From a virus, in the IMG/VR virus record IMGVR_UViG_3300022924_000028, positions 1 to 28,675 of that record: 28,675 bases of DNA; one strand, written 5' to 3'. This document shows, in pieces, positions 25,723 to 28,675 of this stretch. Both the position numbers and the translations under genes were made by a program. Position 1 is the stretch's first letter; the number at the start of each line of letters is the position of its first letter. Below the pieces are notes generated by a model. That model did no database searches, was not told the DNA's origin, and worked only from the letters and a program-made list of their open reading frames with translations.

Positions 25723-28675
25723 ATGGCGACACTCAGGGCAGCCGAGCTCGAAGTCCTCTTCACCGCGAACACCAATGAAGTGACGCAGGCCGAGAGAACT
25801 GTGCAGGCCACTGGTCAGCGGATCGAGAGCACTCCCATCACGGCGACCGTCACCGCCGACACGAGCAGCGTCGTATCCAGCGCGGACCGGATCGAGGCCG
25901 CCTTCGCCAGGGCGTTCGAAAACACCTCCGAGGCATCCGCTCGGCAGAAGCGGGAGCTCGTCGAGAACTACCTCGCCTCGGACCGCGCCGCCGGGAAGAC
26001 CGCGGACCAGATCGAGTCAGTGCTCACGCGCTCCTACGGAATCGCCACAACCGCCGCCCGCGAGCTCGCACGTGTAGCCAGCGGCGAGATCACCGTCGAC
26101 GTCGAGGCGGAGCCCGCGCTCGCCAGCATGGACCGCGTCGAGGCCGCGGTAAAGCGACTGGTCTCTGAGGCCACCGCCATCAAACTCGACGCCGACATCA
26201 CCGCCGCCGACAAGAACCTCCTCAAGGCACAGCAGCGACTCGAAGACCTCCAGGTGCGCGCACTCGGCGGACTCGACGTAACCGCCGACGTGCGCCGCGC
26301 CGAGGCCGCTCTGTCGCGCATTGAGCGCAACCTCACCGGGCTGCAGACGGCGCGCACTCAGATCGAGATCGACCCTGCCCAGGCGCTCGCCAGCATGGAC
26401 CGCGTCGAGAACGCGGTCCGCCGTGTCGTCTCGCAGGAGACCGCGCTGAAGCTCGACGCCGACGTGACTGGCGCGGAGACAGAACTCGACAAGGCGAAGA
26501 AGCGCCTCGAAGAACTCGAGCTGCTCGCCCTCGGCGGCATGGACGTATCGGCAGACGTCACCCGTGCCGAGACGAACCTGCAGCGGGTCGAACGCCGCCT
26601 CGACGCGCTCCGCTCGGCGCGCACCCTGATCGACATCGACGCCAGCACGATCGCCGTGGAGCAGTCCCTCGACGGCGTCGCGGACGACGCGGGCGAGACG
26701 GGCGCGGAAGCCGGGTCCAACCTCGGCGAGAACATCATCGCCGCGCTCGTGACGATACCGATCGCCGGCGCGGTGATCGGCTTGGGTGCCGCCGCCGCGA
26801 AGGCACTCGTCGGCGCGTTCAATGACGGCCTACAGCAGGAAGTTTCCTATGACCGCCTGCAGGCGCTCACCGGCATCTCCGAGCAGGACGCACTCCGATT
26901 CGGTAGGGCATCTGGCGAGGCGTACGCGAACGTCTTCGGTGAGTCCATCGAAGCGAACATGGACACCGCTCGACTGGCGCTGCAGTACAACCTCATTGAC
27001 GAAGAGGCCACCACGCGATCCGCGCAGAAGGTCATCGAAGGTCTCTCCGGAATTGCGGACGTCCTCGGCGAGGACGTGCGCCCCATAGCCGCGGCGGTCA
27101 CCACCCTCCTTAGCTCCGGCGTGGCGACGTCGGCGGAGAATGCATTCGACCTCCTCGCCACCGGCGCGCGCGAGGGCGTGAACCGCGGAGAGGACTTGCT
27201 CGACACCTTCACCGAGTACCCCGCTGTCTTCGCACGACTCGGGCTGTCCGGGGAAGAAGCGCTCGGGTTGATCAGCCAGGGCCTCGACGCGGGCGCACGG
27301 AACAGCGACATCGCGGCCGATGCCCTGAAGGAGTTCCAGATCCGGTCAACGGATGCGTCCAAGGCGTCGACCGAGGGCTACGAGCTGATAGGCCTGAGCG
27401 CCGAGGAGATGACGGCGAAGATCTCCCGCGGAGGAGCAGAGGCCCGAGACGGCCTCGAGCTCGTCCTCGACAAGCTGCGCGAGACCGAAGACCCCGTCGT
27501 GAGGAACGCCGCCGCCGTCGCGCTGTTCGGGACGAAGGCTGAAGACCTCGGCTCCGCTCTGTTCGCCATGGACCTGTCGACCGCTGTCGACCAGCTTGAC
27601 GGCGTGACCGGGTCCGCGCAGAAGATGTTCGACACCCTCGCTGACAACGACGCGACGAAGATGGAGCAGGCGCAGCGCAATATCGAGGTCGCCGCCGACG
27701 GCATCAAGGGTGCCCTTGCGGCCGCCTTCTCGGAGCCGCTCGGCGAGCTGGCAGATTTCGTGTCGGAGAACCGCGGGCCCGTGATGCAGTTCATGCTCGA
27801 CCTCGCGAACGGCGCGCTCGACTTCGGCGTCTTCATGGTCAACTCCGTGGCCGACGGCACCGAGGCGCTCGGCGAGTTCCTCGCCGGCCCCGGCGCGGAC
27901 ATGATCGACCTGCTCATCGGGATCCAGAAGTCCATCAATCCCTTCGCCGACACCTCCTCGCTCGAGGGGCTGCGCGACGGGATGAGGGAGTTCGACGAGG
28001 TCACGGCCAGCGCTGCCGAGACGATGCGCACGAAGCTGATCGACGAGGGCCTCGAGCCCGCGCGCGTGAAGCTGAACGAGTTCGGCGAAGGCGCTGTCGC
28101 GATGGGGTTCCTCAACGACGCGTCGCTACGGCTGGCCGGCGCGATCGGCGAAGTGGGCACCAACGCCGAGGGTGCCACGATCGGACTCGACGGCATCGAC
28201 CTCGCGAACCTCCGCGCATCCGACTCAGGCAAGCTGCTCGAGGACCAGGTGCGCAACTCGATCGCCGCGATGGGCGACGAGGTCGAGGCGGCAGCCGCCA
28301 CGGGCGAGCAGCAGGAAGCGCTCACCGAGCGCTACCGCATCGCGACGGACGCGCTTGCCGACCATCTCGAGCAGATGGGGCTGACCGAAGAGCAGGCGCG
28401 GGCGCTGATCGACACGATGCTGACGACCCCCTCCGCCGTTACCACCGAGTTCGGATCGAACGCGGTGGCCGAGCAAGGCAAGGTGCAGGCTCTAGCCGAT
28501 CGAATCATCACGCTCCCCGACGGGAGTGTGGTGGTCGTCGCCGACACCGCCAGCGCCTACGACAAGATCATGACCCTGCAGGCTGCGCTGCGCACCCTGA
28601 CCGGCAACAAGTCGCTGCACATCGCGACGGGCCCCGGCGGACAGGGCGGCATGACGCTCGCCTCCGGTGCCGTCG
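25723..28675 (+). CDS. Tape measure protein (5' part, runs off the window)
   Basis: At least 984 residues; the frame has no stop before the edge. ATG with GGAGG seven bases upstream. The first 300 residues are alternating helices and short strands, including two tandem 89-residue repeats (DNA 26097-26630). A hydrophobic stretch follows (about 335-365, IIAALVTIPIAGAVIGLGAAAA), then a 'DRLQALTGISEQDALRFG' region and the tape-measure core (ARLALQYNLID, VIEGLSGIADVLGED, LISQGLDAGARNSDIAADALKEF). The length of this protein sets the length of the tail, and parts of it pass into the host during infection. The core pattern is typical of TP901-like and other siphophage tape measures. Tail-tip genes should follow. 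Confidence 0.9.
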   Translation, partial: MATLRAAELEVLFTANTNEVTQAERTVQATGQRIESTPITATVTADTSSVVSSADRIEAAFARAFENTSEASARQKRELVENYLASDRAAGKTADQIESVLTRSYGIATTAARELARVASGEITVDVEAEPALASMDRVEAAVKRLVSEATAIKLDADITAADKNLLKAQQRLEDLQVRALGGLDVTADVRRAEAALSRIERNLTGLQTARTQIEIDPAQALASMDRVENAVRRVVSQETALKLDADVTGAETELDKAKKRLEELELLALGGMDVSADVTRAETNLQRVERRLDALRSARTLIDIDASTIAVEQSLDGVADDAGETGAEAGSNLGENIIAALVTIPIAGAVIGLGAAAAKALVGAFNDGLQQEVSYDRLQALTGISEQDALRFGRASGEAYANVFGESIEANMDTARLALQYNLIDEEATTRSAQKVIEGLSGIADVLGEDVRPIAAAVTTLLSSGVATSAENAFDLLATGAREGVNRGEDLLDTFTEYPAVFARLGLSGEEALGLISQGLDAGARNSDIAADALKEFQIRSTDASKASTEGYELIGLSAEEMTAKISRGGAEARDGLELVLDKLRETEDPVVRNAAAVALFGTKAEDLGSALFAMDLSTAVDQLDGVTGSAQKMFDTLADNDATKMEQAQRNIEVAADGIKGALAAAFSEPLGELADFVSENRGPVMQFMLDLANGALDFGVFMVNSVADGTEALGEFLAGPGADMIDLLIGIQKSINPFADTSSLEGLRDGMREFDEVTASAAETMRTKLIDEGLEPARVKLNEFGEGAVAMGFLNDASLRLAGAIGEVGTNAEGATIGLDGIDLANLRASDSGKLLEDQVRNSIAAMGDEVEAAAATGEQQEALTERYRIATDALADHLEQMGLTEEQARALIDTMLTTPSAVTTEFGSNAVAEQGKVQALADRIITLPDGSVVVVADTASAYDKIMTLQAALRTLTGNKSLHIATGPGGQGGMTLASGAV
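26097..26630 (+). repeat. Two tandem 89-codon repeats in the tape measure gene
   Basis: A unit of 267 bases occurs twice (about 26097-26363 and 26364-26630). An identical 27-base stretch at 26116-26142 and 26383-26409 (GCGCTCGCCAGCATGGACCG onward) sets the exact offset. The protein units share ALASMDRVE-AV-R-VS-ETA-KLDAD, then LEEL-ALGG-DV-ADV-RAE and R-E-L--L--AR. A first, more diverged copy may begin near residue 38 (TATVTADTSSVVSSADRIEAAF). Confidence 0.75.

Noticed and set aside
27378-28325. 315-residue Ser/Ala-rich minus-strand frame
   Set aside because: Serine/alanine/proline-rich shadow of the tape measure gene, which continues in frame on the plus strand.
1-28675. CRISPR array, tRNA or insertion sequence
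   Set aside because: No regularly spaced repeats with variable spacers, no cloverleaf-like sequence ending in the usual TTC-loop pattern, and no transposase or terminal inverted repeats were seen.

Overview
The window is a single, almost fully packed, plus-strand phage genome segment from a high-GC actinobacterial host. It is either a prophage or the central part of a temperate siphophage genome. Clues to the host are the uniformly high-GC third codon positions, the frequent GTG (and a few TTG) starts, the 4-base ATGA/GTGA overlaps between most genes, an LAxTG sorting signal of the type used by class E sortases in high-GC Gram-positives, and actinobacterial domain families (DUF3263, DUF2637). 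A Micrococcales host such as Microbacterium is my best guess, but that is inference. No integrase, repressor, lysis or tail-fibre gene lies in the window, so the lifestyle is not proven; the KilAC-type antirepressor argues for a temperate relative.

Layout. (1) 1-2166: a translationally coupled run with an exported, sortase-anchored surface protein, three very small membrane proteins, a small cysteine protein and a Bro-N/KilAC antirepressor. (2) 2166-9685: DNA metabolism. This part holds a coiled-coil cysteine-motif protein, a winged-helix replication initiator whose gene carries a candidate origin (two perfect DnaA boxes flanking three inverted-repeat iterons), a VRR-NUC nuclease, a DUF3263 protein, a multi-HTH protein, a ParB-like protein, a PD-(D/E)XK nuclease, a SNF2-type helicase and two unknowns. 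(3) 9742-15058: accessory genes. These are a zinc-ligand protein, an HTH protein, two small proteins that look like pieces of terminase ATPases, an ASCH protein, a small zinc-finger-like protein, a DUF4326 protein, and a DUF2637 membrane protein with an HTH tail. Three junctions here carry the same ribosome-binding-site cassette. (4) 15059-15421: the only long intergenic region, with a promoter candidate and two hairpins (one a convincing terminator). (5) 15422-28675: late genes in canonical HK97-like order. They run HNH endonuclease, unknown, small terminase, large terminase, DUF935/Mu gp29-like portal, ClpP-type protease with an in-frame nested scaffold, DUF2190-like decoration protein, major capsid protein, unknown, head-tail adaptor, stopper, gp10-like tail-completion protein, tail terminator, tail tube with an Ig-like domain, tail assembly chaperones joined by a -1 frameshift, and the first 984 codons of the tape measure protein.

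How it fits together. The early operon likely reprogrammes host regulation (antirepressor, HTH proteins) and starts replication from the origin inside the initiator gene. The nucleases and the SNF2 helicase would process replication or recombination intermediates. The late operon builds the head, packages DNA (HNH plus both terminase subunits, with a candidate cos region at 16131-16287) and builds a long non-contractile tail. The most interesting items are the self-contained origin, the phage-borne class E sortase substrate, the terminase-like fragments at 11.2-12.7 kb, a perfect 26-bp palindrome at 2204-2229, the repeated start cassettes, and the nested scaffold start. Assignments rest on reading motifs by eye; no database search was run.
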